Notes: a model not told the origin generated them from the letters alone. Numbered from the stretch's first letter, positions 1 to 9,734 are shown. The stretch: 64,000 bases of DNA from Anaerolineae bacterium (GCA_019637615.1 JAHBVJ010000021.1:1-64000); one strand, 5' to 3'. Numbers and translations are program-made.

Positions 1-426
1 AAGCTATTGAAAAAACACTTTGCCGCTATTTTTACAACAGATATGATAGGCGAAGTGGCTGATAACTTGACCGATTTCGACAAGTTTGTTGCAACGGAAT
101 TGGATAAATTTGTTGTTTTCTTTGAACCACCATCACTTGATTCACGCATCGTCAACCAGTTTGGGTTTTTCTCGATAATGTCTGATGCTCAAATGCCGAT
201 GGATAATTGGCTCAAAAGTCATCCTGATCCCTTCCGTCGGATTATCGTTCCTCACGAATTGAAATGGGAGATTCGCAACAAACTGGATCAGACTAACATC
301 ACTGAGCGGGCATTATTTCCGGGGTTGGATGGATTGTCTCTTTGGCTTAAACGCTATTACAGTGTGTATCCTAGTTATCCTAATAGTATGACTAACACGG
401 AAAATATGAAGTTTCTCAATACGTAA
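1..426 (+). CDS. FRG domain-containing protein, C-terminal part (5' end outside window)
   Basis: The reading frame is open from the window edge, with a TTG at position 7 that need not be the true start. The visible 139 residues resemble the C-terminal half of FRG-domain proteins: a Glu-Pro-Pro/Arg-Ile-x-x-Gln-x-Gly block (EPPSLDSRIVNQFGFFSI), then a block ending in ALFPGLDGLSLWLKR. FRG domains are found in phage- and mobile-element-associated proteins, and their biochemical role is not settled. Base composition is much more AT-rich than the next 60 kb, which suggests lateral acquisition. The usual FRG domain is about 100 residues longer at the N-terminus, so the gene almost certainly begins upstream. 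Confidence 0.6.
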   Translation, partial: KLLKKHFAAIFTTDMIGEVADNLTDFDKFVATELDKFVVFFEPPSLDSRIVNQFGFFSIMSDAQMPMDNWLKSHPDPFRRIIVPHELKWEIRNKLDQTNITERALFPGLDGLSLWLKRYYSVYPSYPNSMTNTENMKFLNT

Positions 427-446
427 CCCAACATATATTTACATAT

Positions 447-480
447 AACTTGCTAATGGCCTGTATACCATTAGCAAGTT
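447..480. terminator. Perfect 13-bp inverted repeat between convergent genes
   Basis: AACTTGCTAATGG (447-459) and CCATTAGCAAGTT (468-480) are exact complements around an 8-nt loop. The repeat lies 20 bases after the FRG-protein stop and before the end of the convergent gene. No T-tract follows on either strand, so it is either a non-canonical bidirectional terminator or a boundary repeat of the AT-rich segment. Confidence 0.5.
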
Positions 481-543
481 ATGTGCTGTGTGATATTGGA
501 AGGGTATGTGGAGATTGAGATTTCGTCAGGATTCATCTCTCGT

Positions 544-1152
544 CTACAGATTGTTATAGAACCACTTGACGCGCCATTGAGCGCCGTTGTAACGCATTTC
601 CAGCTTCACATCACTGCGCATCCCGTTTGCCAGCGCAACGACGCCGAGCAGGTTGGTCGTGTCGCCGGTGACTTGCTGCTGCTGCGTGAACTGCCAACCC
701 GTCAGCCCGTTGAACGAGATGCCGATCATCAGCACGCGCAGATTATCTGGCGAGGCGATGGCGGTGGCGGTTTCCACATCCAACAGCGCATAGGCCGAGT
801 CATAGTCGTTTTGCTGCACGGCGCTGAGGAAGGCGTTCCCGACATCTTGCAGCGGATCCGCTGTCGTGGTGTTGGCGGGTGGGGCGGTGGTCACTTCGAT
901 GGGTGGCTGAGTCGGCTGTGGTACGTCCGAGGTGGGCACGGGCGGGAAGACCGATGTGCCTTCAGGCGTCGTGCCTGTCGTCAGACCGGGGATAGCCCCA
1001 TCCGGCGTGGGCTGACCCGCCACCACTGTGGGTAGCTGTGGATTGTTCATATTCGCCCGCACGACCAACCCGCGCACGATGCCGAAGGTCATCAGAAAGC
1101 ATGATCCGAGCATGATAAACAGGGCGAGTGTGATCCGGGTGATACTGCTCAT
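544..1152 (-). CDS. Membrane-anchored protein with Pro/Thr linker and NTF2/DUF4878-like C-terminal domain
   Basis: The 202-residue product starts at the ATG at 1152, which has AAGGAAAA about 7 bases upstream; an in-frame start at 1227 lacks this. One N-terminal membrane segment (about residues 8-30) is followed by a Pro/Thr-rich low-complexity linker (about 35-95). A folded C-terminal domain follows, with alternating helix (VGNAFLSAVQQNDYDSAYALL) and strands ending in WRVKWFYNNL. This resembles the small NTF2-like domains that sit outside the membrane in many Gram-positive and Chloroflexota proteins. The exact function is unknown, and it is divergent to the DUF4340-like gene. Confidence 0.7.
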   Translation of the reverse strand: MSSITRITLALFIMLGSCFLMTFGIVRGLVVRANMNNPQLPTVVAGQPTPDGAIPGLTTGTTPEGTSVFPPVPTSDVPQPTQPPIEVTTAPPANTTTADPLQDVGNAFLSAVQQNDYDSAYALLDVETATAIASPDNLRVLMIGISFNGLTGWQFTQQQQVTGDTTNLLGVVALANGMRSDVKLEMRYNGAQWRVKWFYNNL

Positions 1153-1248
1153 CGGTTCGGTTTTCCTTACAGAATCGACACACCACAATACAGAAAAGTC
1201 TGGTACGATTTCACCACTAAAGCACATCTATATTATACCAGAAAGCCC

Positions 1249-1827
1249 ATGACATTTCTGCGTAATCGCGCAACTCGTCTCATGATCGTGGTGTTTATAG
1301 GAGTGCTGCTGTTCGCGTTCTCGCTGAACACGATCCGGCAGCGCAGCCGACCACCAACGTCGACGCCCGAACCCGTAACCTACCTATTTCCGGCGGTGCT
1401 GACCACAACCATCACCCGCATGGAAGTCACCAACGTGCGGTTTAACAAACATGTTACGCTGGTGAAAGCACCCGGCGAATGGCTCGGTACGGATAAAGAC
1501 GGCAAATCGGTGCCTGTGAACTTGACGGTGATTCCACCTATGCTGCACATTTTAGCGAGTTTGCGCTATACTCAAATCATGGATAGTTCACAAGCTGATC
1601 TAGCGAAATTCGGTTTGACAGACGGTGGATGGTTCACGGTGAAATTCGAAGCCGCCGGAAAGTCGTATACCTTGTACGTGGGAGACTCTAATCCTTCGCG
1701 CACGCTGTCGTATGTACAAGTGGCGCAAGAGGGGCAAGTCTTCTTAGTAGATTACAACCAAGTCGGGCAACTCGTTAGTGTGGTCGATGTTCGTGACCCG
1801 CAGGAGCTTGCCACGGCGACGCCATAG
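1249..1827 (+). CDS. DUF4340-like membrane-anchored protein
   Basis: The 192-residue protein has an N-terminal transmembrane segment (about residues 9-26), a short Pro/Thr linker and a domain resembling DUF4340. The DUF4340-like features are a strand with hydrophobic residues (ITRMEVTN), a Trp-containing turn (GEWLGTDKDGK), a Leu/Phe-Gly-Leu segment (DLAKFGLTDG) and a hairpin (SYTLYVGDSNP). DUF4340 domains occur in exported proteins next to gliding or ABC systems, but no such partner is present here. The stop is followed by a strong intrinsic terminator at 1860. Function is unknown. Confidence 0.65.
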   Translation: MTFLRNRATRLMIVVFIGVLLFAFSLNTIRQRSRPPTSTPEPVTYLFPAVLTTTITRMEVTNVRFNKHVTLVKAPGEWLGTDKDGKSVPVNLTVIPPMLHILASLRYTQIMDSSQADLAKFGLTDGGWFTVKFEAAGKSYTLYVGDSNPSRTLSYVQVAQEGQVFLVDYNQVGQLVSVVDVRDPQELATATP

Positions 1828-1859
1828 TCGCAATTATCGAACGGTACGTGTGTAGCGTC

Positions 1860-1889
1860 AAAGCCCTGCCACCCGGTAGGGCTTTTTTA
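1860..1889 (+). terminator. Rho-independent terminator after the DUF4340-like gene
   Basis: AAGCCCT (1861-1867) pairs with AGGGCTT (1878-1884) around a 10-nt loop and is followed by a run of T. It ends only about ten bases before the first possible start of the sigma-factor gene, so it may also act in that gene's leader. Confidence 0.85.
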
Positions 1890-1896
1890 TCCCGAA

Positions 1897-3177
<1,281 letters not shown>

Positions 3178-3183
3178 TAGCCC

Positions 3184-3220
3184 CCTCTGAACCTCGTTCC
3201 TAATCAATGAGGTTCAGAGG
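3184..3220. terminator. Perfect 12-bp inverted repeat after the sigma-factor gene
   Basis: CCTCTGAACCTC (3184-3195) and GAGGTTCAGAGG (3209-3220) flank a 13-nt loop just after the sigma-factor stop. No T-tract follows, so it could be a transcript-stabilising hairpin rather than a terminator. Confidence 0.5.
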
Positions 3221-3244
3221 AACCCGATTGATAAGGAACCCTTG

Positions 3245-4024
3245 ATGCGTTCAACCCGCGCTCCACTGCTCATCCCACTGCTGCTGGTCGTCGTCGGCGT
3301 GCTGCTGCTGCTGAGCAATTTTCTGCTGCTGGAAAATGTCGATATTCTGCGCTGGTGGCCTGTCTTGCTCGTCCTCGCGGGACTGCAACTGCTGCTGCGC
3401 GGCGATCTCGGCGTAAGCTGGCAGACGAAGGAGTTCGGCATCACGCGCGGCACGGTTCAAACGGCGTCGGTGGAGGCCAGCAGCGGCGAGATCGACGTGA
3501 AAGTGCGCGTGCTGCGGCGCGAAGGTCGGCTGGTGGCGGGGCATTACACGGCGCGGTCACGTCCGCAGTTGACCGTCCGCAACAACCACGCCCGCCTGAT
3601 GATGCAGCGCGGTCAAACGTGGCCTTTTTCACAGGGCGATTGGGAGATCGGCTTGGCGCGGGATGTGCCGTGGACGCTGCTGCTCAGTACGCATGTGGGC
3701 GAACTGGATGTCGATCTGCGCGGGGTGCATGTGCGCGAGGCCAACCTCGCGACGGGCATCGGTGATCTGAGAGTGCAGCCGAGCCATCTGGTCGATAACG
3801 GCATCCGCGCCCGCTCGACGTTCGGCAGCATCTGGGTGATCGTCCCGCCGGAGGAGCAGGTGATCGTCACGGTCAAGACGCGCCCGCTGTCCCGTGTCAA
3901 CATCGATGAGACGCGCTTTTTGATGGTGCGCCCCGGTGTGTATGCCACGCTCGGCTATGAGCAGAGCCAAGCGCCCGCCGTCCTCGAAGTCGCCACGACG
4001 TTCGGGACGATCCATTTGCAGTAG
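3245..4024 (+). CDS. LiaI/LiaF-like membrane protein with exterior beta domain
   Basis: The 259-residue protein starts at ATG 3245, preceded by AAGGA. It has two closely spaced hydrophobic segments in the first 55 residues (LLIPLLLVVVGVLLLLSNFL and WWPVLLVLAGLQLLL), the DUF5668/LiaI arrangement. The rest is a repetitive beta-rich region with Gly-Asp/Gly-Ser turns (THVGELDVDLRGV, ATGIGDLRVQPS, TTFGTIHLQ), like the DUF4097/LiaF C-terminal 'toastrack' fold. Such proteins sense or organise envelope stress responses. A second protein of the same build is encoded at 51408. Confidence 0.7.
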   Translation: MRSTRAPLLIPLLLVVVGVLLLLSNFLLLENVDILRWWPVLLVLAGLQLLLRGDLGVSWQTKEFGITRGTVQTASVEASSGEIDVKVRVLRREGRLVAGHYTARSRPQLTVRNNHARLMMQRGQTWPFSQGDWEIGLARDVPWTLLLSTHVGELDVDLRGVHVREANLATGIGDLRVQPSHLVDNGIRARSTFGSIWVIVPPEEQVIVTVKTRPLSRVNIDETRFLMVRPGVYATLGYEQSQAPAVLEVATTFGTIHLQ

Positions 4025-4104
4025 AGTGAACCCACAAACTCGTGTTGACGATGCAATTATTTAACCTCAATTTTGTAGAGATTATCCAGCATTATCGATA
4101 GCGC

Positions 4105-4165
4105 CGCCCGACGTTGAAACGTGCGGGCTTAGCGAACGAAGTCCCGAATGGGACTCAGTCCCATC
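4105..4165 (-). repeat. Copy A (short) of a dispersed intergenic repeat
   Basis: On the minus strand this stretch reads GAGTCCC, a spacer, GGACTTCGTTCGCTAAGC, then an ACGTT(T)CAACGTCGG-like end. It closely matches 60110-60155 and partly matches 49933-49960. The similarity was found by eye. The remaining non-coding bases of 4025-4201 show nothing else. Confidence 0.6.
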
Positions 4166-4201
4166 ATAGCAGATGGTGACAGCAATGCATGTAATTCTGC
4201 C

Positions 4202-4735
4202 TTATTCTTCTCTCGGCAAGCGCAGATACAGCTTACGCAGCGCAGCGTCCTGCAATTTGACGACCTCATACAGCCCGCTGGCATCGTTCACCAAGGCTTG
4301 CATATCTATATCCTGACCATCGCGGAAGGCCGTCAGCCGCGTGACCACGATGTCAAAGAGGGCGGTCACGGCTTGCTTGCTTTCCGTCGCGCAGCCGGGG
4401 ACTTTCGTGTTATCGACCAGCGCGCGGATGGCATTGATTCGCGCGAGCACATCCCCGATCTTCTCGCGCGGGGTTACTACCGCCGTGTTTAAAGTCATGA
4501 TCATGCCGCGTGAGTGCTGTCCGCTGGCTTGCAACCAATCTTCCACCTCGCGCTTGCGGCAGTCGGGGTCAGCCGTGGCGGTGGGCTGTGGGGTTTCGGT
4601 GGGGACGGCGGTTGGCGGTTCGCCCGGTGTTGCCGTCGGAACCGGGCCAGAAGACGAACTGCCACAGGCTGTCATCAGGAACATCACGAGACAAGCCGCC
4701 ATCAAACCGCCGCGCCGAATCAATGCGTTCTTCAT
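4202..4735 (-). CDS. Putative lipoprotein of unknown function
   Basis: The 177-residue product starts at ATG 4735, with GGGTG just upstream. It has a signal peptide with charged N-region, hydrophobic core and a lipobox ending Leu-Met-Thr-Ala-Cys, so it should be lipid-anchored outside the cytoplasmic membrane. A Pro/Thr-rich linker (about residues 30-58) leads to an alpha-helical domain with two cysteines (CRKREVEDW and PGCATESK) that could form a disulfide. No family was recognised. A symmetrical TTGTCA/TGACAA site lies between this gene and the divergent small gene at 4927. Confidence 0.75.
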   Translation of the reverse strand: MKNALIRRGGLMAACLVMFLMTACGSSSSGPVPTATPGEPPTAVPTETPQPTATADPDCRKREVEDWLQASGQHSRGMIMTLNTAVVTPREKIGDVLARINAIRALVDNTKVPGCATESKQAVTALFDIVVTRLTAFRDGQDIDMQALVNDASGLYEVVKLQDAALRKLYLRLPREE

Positions 4736-4820
4736 GTCACCCCCATACACAATCCATGCGTGTGTAGATTAGCATCGAGAGAATGTTGCTGCAACGCACC
4801 TGTTATGGGTTGAGCACGAA

Positions 4821-4840
4821 TTGTCATCAGATTGTGACAA
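4821..4840. promoter_or_regulatory. Candidate operator: TTGTCA-N8-TGACAA dyad
   Basis: Exact 6-bp inverted repeats with 8-bp spacing (centre-to-centre 14 bp) sit in the divergent intergenic region between the lipoprotein gene (start 4735, minus) and the small gene (start 4927, plus). The geometry suits a dimeric regulator, but no regulator can be assigned. Confidence 0.35.
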
Positions 4841-4926
4841 ACTTGGGCAGTAATTAAATAGAGGTTCACATCATCTTAATAATGGTGTGAGATACTTACA
4901 CCGAAATGAAAAACAAGGACAACTGT

Positions 4927-5112
4927 ATGAACAATCAAACGACAATCGATAACACCTTTGCAGCGGCAATCGAAATGTACCGCCGTCTGCGCCAGTACGG
5001 GCAAACCAGCCCGCTCGCTCGCATCAGTGTAGAAGCACGTTACACCACACTCACCACCGCGCAACGCCACTTGCTCCGCCAACTGATCGCCCGCACCGAA
5101 TCCGCGAACTAA
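4927..5112 (+). CDS. Small hypothetical protein (61 aa)
   Basis: The start at ATG 4927 is chosen because AAGGA lies 7 bases upstream; the earlier in-frame ATG at 4906 has no such site. The product is basic and helical, with Arg/Tyr-rich helices (MYRRLRQYGQ, AQRHLLRQLIAR), no membrane segment and no cysteines. No family was recognised. The good ribosome-binding site and its own upstream region favour a real gene. Confidence 0.55.
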   Translation: MNNQTTIDNTFAAAIEMYRRLRQYGQTSPLARISVEARYTTLTTAQRHLLRQLIARTESAN

Positions 5113-5270
5113 CCCTTCCCTCCCTATCCAATCAGCGACGTACAGAGGCCGGCTTGCTCCGACCCCTAGTCGCGGCACCTCGCTGACCGGATTGATCAGC
5201 CTGTTTTCTGTAAAAAAACCTGATATGCTTAACGGCTGATGCCCACCCAAAAGAAGGTTAATTTTCAGCC

Positions 5271-6167
5271 ATGAACGAGACGACTCCCGCTAGTTTTGCG
5301 AACATGAAAGTCGGGATCATCGGCAGCGGCGTGATGGGCGAGGCCATGATCGGTGGGCTGTTGAGCCATCACGTGCTCACCGCCGACCAGATCGTCGCCT
5401 CCGACGCGCTGCCTAGCCGTGCCGCCGAACTCCGCGATCAGTACAAGATTCAGGCCAGCACCGATAACTGCGCCGCCGCTGAAGGGGCGGACGTGCTGGT
5501 ATTGAGCATCAAGCCGCAAACGCTCGATAAAGTGCTGCATGAATTGCACCACGGCTTGACGATGCAGCCCAAGGTCGTCCTGAGTATCATCGCGGGCGCG
5601 TCGATCCAGCAGATTAGCGAGGGCATGGGCAACCCCAACATCGTGCGCTCGATGCCCAACACGCCCGCCCGCATCGGTCAGGGCATCACCGTGTGGACGG
5701 CTGCGCCCAACGTGCCGGATGTACAGCGCGAACATGCCCGCACGCTGCTGCGCACCTTCGGGCAAGAAGTGTTCGTGGATGACGAGCATTATCTCGACAT
5801 GGCGACGGCGTTGAGCGGTTCCGGCCCTGCCTACGTGTTCCTATTCATGGAGGCCATGATCGATGCGGGCGTGCATATGGGCTTCCCGCGCAGGATCGCG
5901 GAGCAGTTGGTGATCCAAACTGTGCGCGGATCGGTGGAATACGCTGCCGCCACCAGTGAGCATCCGGCCACGCTGCGCAATCAGGTGACCAGTCCCGGCG
6001 GCACCTCGGCGGAAGCGCTGTACCATCTGGAAAAAGGCGGCTTACGCACGGTGGTTTCCCGCGCGATCTGGGCAGCGTACCAGCGCAGTGTCTCGCTCGG
6101 CGCGGGGCAAAAGGTCAGCCATTCGCCCAAGGTGCGCAATCCCGACGACCTCGATCACGGGCGTTGA
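5271..6167 (+). CDS. proC: Pyrroline-5-carboxylate reductase
   Basis: It catalyses the last step of proline synthesis, NAD(P)H-dependent reduction of 1-pyrroline-5-carboxylate, in the cytoplasm. The 298-residue protein has the N-terminal Rossmann loop (VGIIGSGVMGEAMIGGL, about residues 14-30) and the conserved segment NIVRSMPNTPA. It also has the family signature ALSGSGPAYVF with the following helix, and QVTSPGGTSAEAL. A short non-conserved tail of about 20 residues follows the usual end. The gene converges on the HDAC-like gene and overlaps it by 13 bases. AGAAGG lies about 13 bases before the ATG. Confidence 0.95.
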   Translation: MNETTPASFANMKVGIIGSGVMGEAMIGGLLSHHVLTADQIVASDALPSRAAELRDQYKIQASTDNCAAAEGADVLVLSIKPQTLDKVLHELHHGLTMQPKVVLSIIAGASIQQISEGMGNPNIVRSMPNTPARIGQGITVWTAAPNVPDVQREHARTLLRTFGQEVFVDDEHYLDMATALSGSGPAYVFLFMEAMIDAGVHMGFPRRIAEQLVIQTVRGSVEYAAATSEHPATLRNQVTSPGGTSAEALYHLEKGGLRTVVSRAIWAAYQRSVSLGAGQKVSHSPKVRNPDDLDHGR

Positions 6168-7075
6168 GCGGCGAGATCACGCTGCGCATCGATGGCGGCG
6201 ATCACCGTCTGGAAGTGAATATCGACGGCATCTTCGACATGCTTGGCGTAGCCGCCCGCCATCGTGATGGCGATGGGTAAGCCCGCCGTGCGGCAGTGCC
6301 CGAACACGATCTGGTCGCGCTGGGCGAGTCCGGCTTTGGTCACTTTCAGGCGTCCGAGCGTATCGCCTTCGAATGGATCAGCGCCCGCAAGATAAATAGC
6401 GAGATCGGCGCGGGCGACGGCGATGGCATACGGCAGATGGCGATCCAGCGCGGCAAGGTAGGCTTCATCGGTGGTGCCGTCGTCCAATTCCACGTCGAGA
6501 TCGCTGATTTCCTTGTGGAACGGGTAATTCTTTGCGCCGTGAATCGAGAAGGTGAAGATCGAATCGTCGCCCGCGAGAATCGCCGCCGTCCCGTTGCCCT
6601 GATGCACATCGCAGTCGATGATGATCAGGCGCTGCGCACGTCCCTCGGCTTGGATGGCGCGGGAGGCGATGGCGCTGTCGTTGAAGACGCAAAAGCCTTC
6701 GCCATGATCGCGAAAGGCGTGATGCGTGCCGCCCGCCAGATTCACCGCGTAGCCATCCTCCAACGCCGCCCGACACGCCTCAATCGTCGCGCCGGAAGAT
6801 CGGCGGCTGCGCTCCACCATCCCCGGCGACCACGGGAAGCCGATGCGCCGGATTTCTTTCGCCGTCAGTTCGCCATGCTGCACCTTGTGAAGATACTCCG
6901 CGTCATGCGCCCGCAGAATTTCCTCATCCGTCGCCGCGTGCGGAATGATCAGATTCGCCAAGGGTACGAGCTTGGCGGCGAAGACACGCTCCCGCAGCAG
7001 GGCATATTTGCTCATCGGGAAGCGATGATCTATCGGCAGCGGCAAAACGAATTGATCCGTGTAGAAAATCTTCAT
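6155..7075 (-). CDS. Histone deacetylase family protein (HDAC11/class IV-like)
   Basis: The 306-residue Zn-dependent amidohydrolase probably removes acyl groups from lysine or small amine substrates. Visible active-site elements are GGTHHA (the paired histidines), DCDVHQGNG (metal-binding Asp and His) and GADPFEGD (second metal Asp). The final GGY (MAGGYAKH) supplies the catalytic Tyr. The length matches short bacterial class IV-like enzymes rather than the longer acetoin/AcuC or polyamine deacetylases. It lies 12 bases after the comEC-like gene in the same direction, with AGGAA before the ATG, so the two are probably co-transcribed. Confidence 0.85.
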   Translation of the reverse strand: MKIFYTDQFVLPLPIDHRFPMSKYALLRERVFAAKLVPLANLIIPHAATDEEILRAHDAEYLHKVQHGELTAKEIRRIGFPWSPGMVERSRRSSGATIEACRAALEDGYAVNLAGGTHHAFRDHGEGFCVFNDSAIASRAIQAEGRAQRLIIIDCDVHQGNGTAAILAGDDSIFTFSIHGAKNYPFHKEISDLDVELDDGTTDEAYLAALDRHLPYAIAVARADLAIYLAGADPFEGDTLGRLKVTKAGLAQRDQIVFGHCRTAGLPIAITMAGGYAKHVEDAVDIHFQTVIAAIDAQRDLAAQRP

Positions 7076-7087
7076 ACGTTCCTGCTC

Positions 7088-9454
7088 TCATGGCCTCGCG
7101 CGGTTGATCCACAGCGTAGCGCCATCCGTCACGATCTCGATATTGCCGTTCACGTCGGTGCGGAAGGTCGGCACATCGAGGAGATAATCCTCGGTCACCA
7201 CCGCGTCGGGCATGGCTGCCGTGTTGCCCGCTTCCGCCACGATCACGGCGGCTTGGGGCGCGGTGGCGGCGATCCATGCGGGCGTGTTCACCTTGGCGGA
7301 GCCGTTCGAAGGCAGCAGCAGCACCGTTGACCGCAGCTCCTTCGCCATCTTTGCCAGTGCCGTCATGTCCTTCTCGGAAACTTCCGACATGATCAAAAAT
7401 GAAGCCGTCCCATAGCGCACACGCAGTACCATTGGCACATCGGTGGGCTTGGCTTCGGCACCCGGCACCGCATCCGGCGCGATCACCTCGATGGTCAGGC
7501 CGTCGTCGGTAGTCAGCGTATATCCCGCTGTCACAACGGCCTGCGTCACGCCATGACCTGCCACCGCCGCCGCGAATGCCTTGTACACATCCTCATCCGG
7601 CGTATGGCCTGTGGTCAGCACCGAATGCACACCGAAATTATCGAACAAGGTCGCCGCCGCTGCCATCGTCGCCCGTCGCCACTGCGTGATGATCAGGGCG
7701 TCGATGTCGCGCCGATAAAACGGCATCCGATCCCCTAGTGCCGTCGCCAAGCGCGTCGGGTTGTCGCCGCCATCGATCAGGATCGCCGCGCCATTCGGCG
7801 TCTGGATCAGCACCGCGTCGCCTTCGCTCACGGCGAGGAAATGGACATGTAAGTTACCATCCGGACGCGTCAGCACCGTGATCCACACCAGCGCTGCCAG
7901 CGATCCGCCAACGATGACGATCAGCGGCGTGGTGATCTGCTGGCGGAGGCGGCTCAACCACACGGCGCGCTGCGCTTTGGGCAGCATCAACAGCAGCGTC
8001 ACCGCCGCCAACGCCACGTAGAAGCCGACCATCGCAGGCAGCGAGAGCACCACGGGCACGCTCACGCCGGGAATTTCAGCGGCGGCGCGGATGATCGCCA
8101 AGCTGTAATTCAAAGGCAGCGCGGCGATCCACGCGATGATCTGCCCCACCGGAAAGACGAGCGCCCCGACCAGCACCGCCAGAATGCCCAACGTCATGAT
8201 GATCGACTGTACGGGCACGACCAGCACATTCACGAACACCGAGGCCAGCGAAAACTCACCGAACAGCGCGAACGACAGCGGCAGCGTGGATAGCTGCGCC
8301 GCCAGCGTGATGAGCACCGTATCCGCCAGCACCGAGGCCACCGCCGAAGCCGTCTCCGATTTGAAGACGTGCCCCAGATAATGCTCGGTTGCCGCGGTGA
8401 TCGGGCGCAAATACACGATCAGCCCCAAGGTCGCCGCCGAACTCAGCAGCAAGCCCGCGTCAAACAGCAGATTCGGGTTGAAAACCGTGATCACCCATAT
8501 CGTCGCCGCTAACGACGTGATGCCCTCGGCGCGCCGCCCCACCTGAAGCGCGATCAAGGCCAACGATCCCATGATCGCCGCCCGCACGACCGATGGTGAC
8601 GCGCCCACGAAGACGGTGTATAGCGCGATAGTCACCATGGTCACTACCAGCGTGATGCGCTTATTCTTGACGCGGCTCAACAACGCCGTGATCAACCCGA
8701 TCACGATGGCGATATTCGAGCCAGAAATCGCGACCAGATGCGAAGTGCCAGTGCGTCGGAAGGCGTCTTTCACATCCGGCGAGAGTCCGCTGTCATCCCC
8801 AAGCAAGATACCTGCCAGAAAGCCCGACGCCGGACTCGGCAGCAGCTTATCGATCAATTGACGCGCTTGCCCGTTCAGTTTATACAGTGTCGCCAGCACG
8901 GGACTACCTTGATCGTGATCGACGACGGTCACATTCGCGCGCAGCATGATCGTCCGCAAGCCTTGCCGCACAAGATAATCGCGCCATGAGAAGGTGTCGA
9001 ATTCTGGCGGCGTCTGTGCGATGCCGCCGACGCGTACTAAATCGCCATATTGGTACGACCCTAGCCGATCTGCGTAGACCAGCACATCGCCTTCCACCGC
9101 GCGCTGCACATCGCCCTGCCGGATGCGCTGCACCTTAACGCGCAGTTGGATCGCGCTGTCCGTGACGTTGGGCGGTGCATCCACCACGCCAGTCAGCTCG
9201 GTAAATCCGTGATCGTTGTAGTAGCTGACCTGATTCTCATCGATGACGATTTGCATCGCTGCATAGCGACCCATCCCCAAGCCACAGGTGAGCAGACACA
9301 GGCTCACGGTACGCAGCCGCACATCGCGCCGCATCAGGATCGCCAGCAGCAAGCTCGCGCCCGCCAACCAAGGCCAGCCCGGCTGCACCTGCGGCGCGAC
9401 CGAGGCCAGCACGATCCCCGCCATCCATCCGATTGCCATCACCAGAAGAATCAT
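7088..9454 (-). CDS. comEC: ComEC/Rec2 family membrane protein with degenerate metallo-beta-lactamase domain
   Basis: ComEC forms the inner-membrane channel for single-stranded DNA in natural transformation. The 788-residue length and order are typical: N-terminal membrane segments and a soluble OB-like domain, the Competence domain from about residue 210 (TSHLVAISGSNIAIV), many membrane helices to about 510, then a metallo-beta-lactamase-like domain from about 535. The beta-lactamase fold is recognisable (SEGDAVLIQTPNG, ILIDGGDN), but the metal-binding HxDxDH position reads ITQWRRATMAAA. The later HHGS position reads SNGS. The nuclease activity proposed for this domain is therefore unlikely here. 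The ATG at 9454 has no clear ribosome-binding site. Confidence 0.88.
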   Translation of the reverse strand: MILLVMAIGWMAGIVLASVAPQVQPGWPWLAGASLLLAILMRRDVRLRTVSLCLLTCGLGMGRYAAMQIVIDENQVSYYNDHGFTELTGVVDAPPNVTDSAIQLRVKVQRIRQGDVQRAVEGDVLVYADRLGSYQYGDLVRVGGIAQTPPEFDTFSWRDYLVRQGLRTIMLRANVTVVDHDQGSPVLATLYKLNGQARQLIDKLLPSPASGFLAGILLGDDSGLSPDVKDAFRRTGTSHLVAISGSNIAIVIGLITALLSRVKNKRITLVVTMVTIALYTVFVGASPSVVRAAIMGSLALIALQVGRRAEGITSLAATIWVITVFNPNLLFDAGLLLSSAATLGLIVYLRPITAATEHYLGHVFKSETASAVASVLADTVLITLAAQLSTLPLSFALFGEFSLASVFVNVLVVPVQSIIMTLGILAVLVGALVFPVGQIIAWIAALPLNYSLAIIRAAAEIPGVSVPVVLSLPAMVGFYVALAAVTLLLMLPKAQRAVWLSRLRQQITTPLIVIVGGSLAALVWITVLTRPDGNLHVHFLAVSEGDAVLIQTPNGAAILIDGGDNPTRLATALGDRMPFYRRDIDALIITQWRRATMAAAATLFDNFGVHSVLTTGHTPDEDVYKAFAAAVAGHGVTQAVVTAGYTLTTDDGLTIEVIAPDAVPGAEAKPTDVPMVLRVRYGTASFLIMSEVSEKDMTALAKMAKELRSTVLLLPSNGSAKVNTPAWIAATAPQAAVIVAEAGNTAAMPDAVVTEDYLLDVPTFRTDVNGNIEIVTDGATLWINRARP

Positions 9455-9485
9455 GATACGGTATCCATCTTAGGAGATATGTCGC

Positions 9486-9734
9486 ATGTCGAATCATCCA
9501 ATCGTTCGTCGGTTAGCATACTCCATGCTCTGGGTATATGTCATCCTATTTCTCGTGATCATTTTTCTACTCAATCAATCGACATCCAGTATCCCCGATC
9601 CGATGCAAACAAAGGTCTTCGGGAGAATAATGCTAACGAACACAGCCGTTTTCGAGAAATTGGCTGCCACGCAAGATGCCCGCAGACAAGCCACTCGTAA
9701 TGCTATCGCCGCGACAGCACAGCCTGATCATTGA
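9486..9734 (+). CDS. Small single-pass membrane protein (82 aa)
   Basis: The start is supported by TAGGAG 10 bases upstream of ATG 9486. One long hydrophobic segment (about residues 12-30, SMLWVYVILFLVIIFLLN) is followed by a short polar, Ala/Arg-rich tail. No family was recognised. The gene is divergent to the comEC homologue with only about 30 bases between the starts, so the two promoters must overlap or lie within each other's genes. Confidence 0.6.
   Translation: MSNHPIVRRLAYSMLWVYVILFLVIIFLLNQSTSSIPDPMQTKVFGRIMLTNTAVFEKLAATQDARRQATRNAIAATAQPDH

Noticed and set aside
481..1035. 184-codon plus-strand frame opposite the hypothetical protein gene
   Set aside because: Antisense to a gene with a membrane segment, linker and good ribosome-binding site; the product is Arg/His-rich with no recognisable domain.
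6296..7330. 344-codon plus-strand frame opposite the HDAC-like and comEC genes
   Set aside because: Long antisense frames are common in G+C-rich DNA; the minus-strand proteins have clear family motifs.
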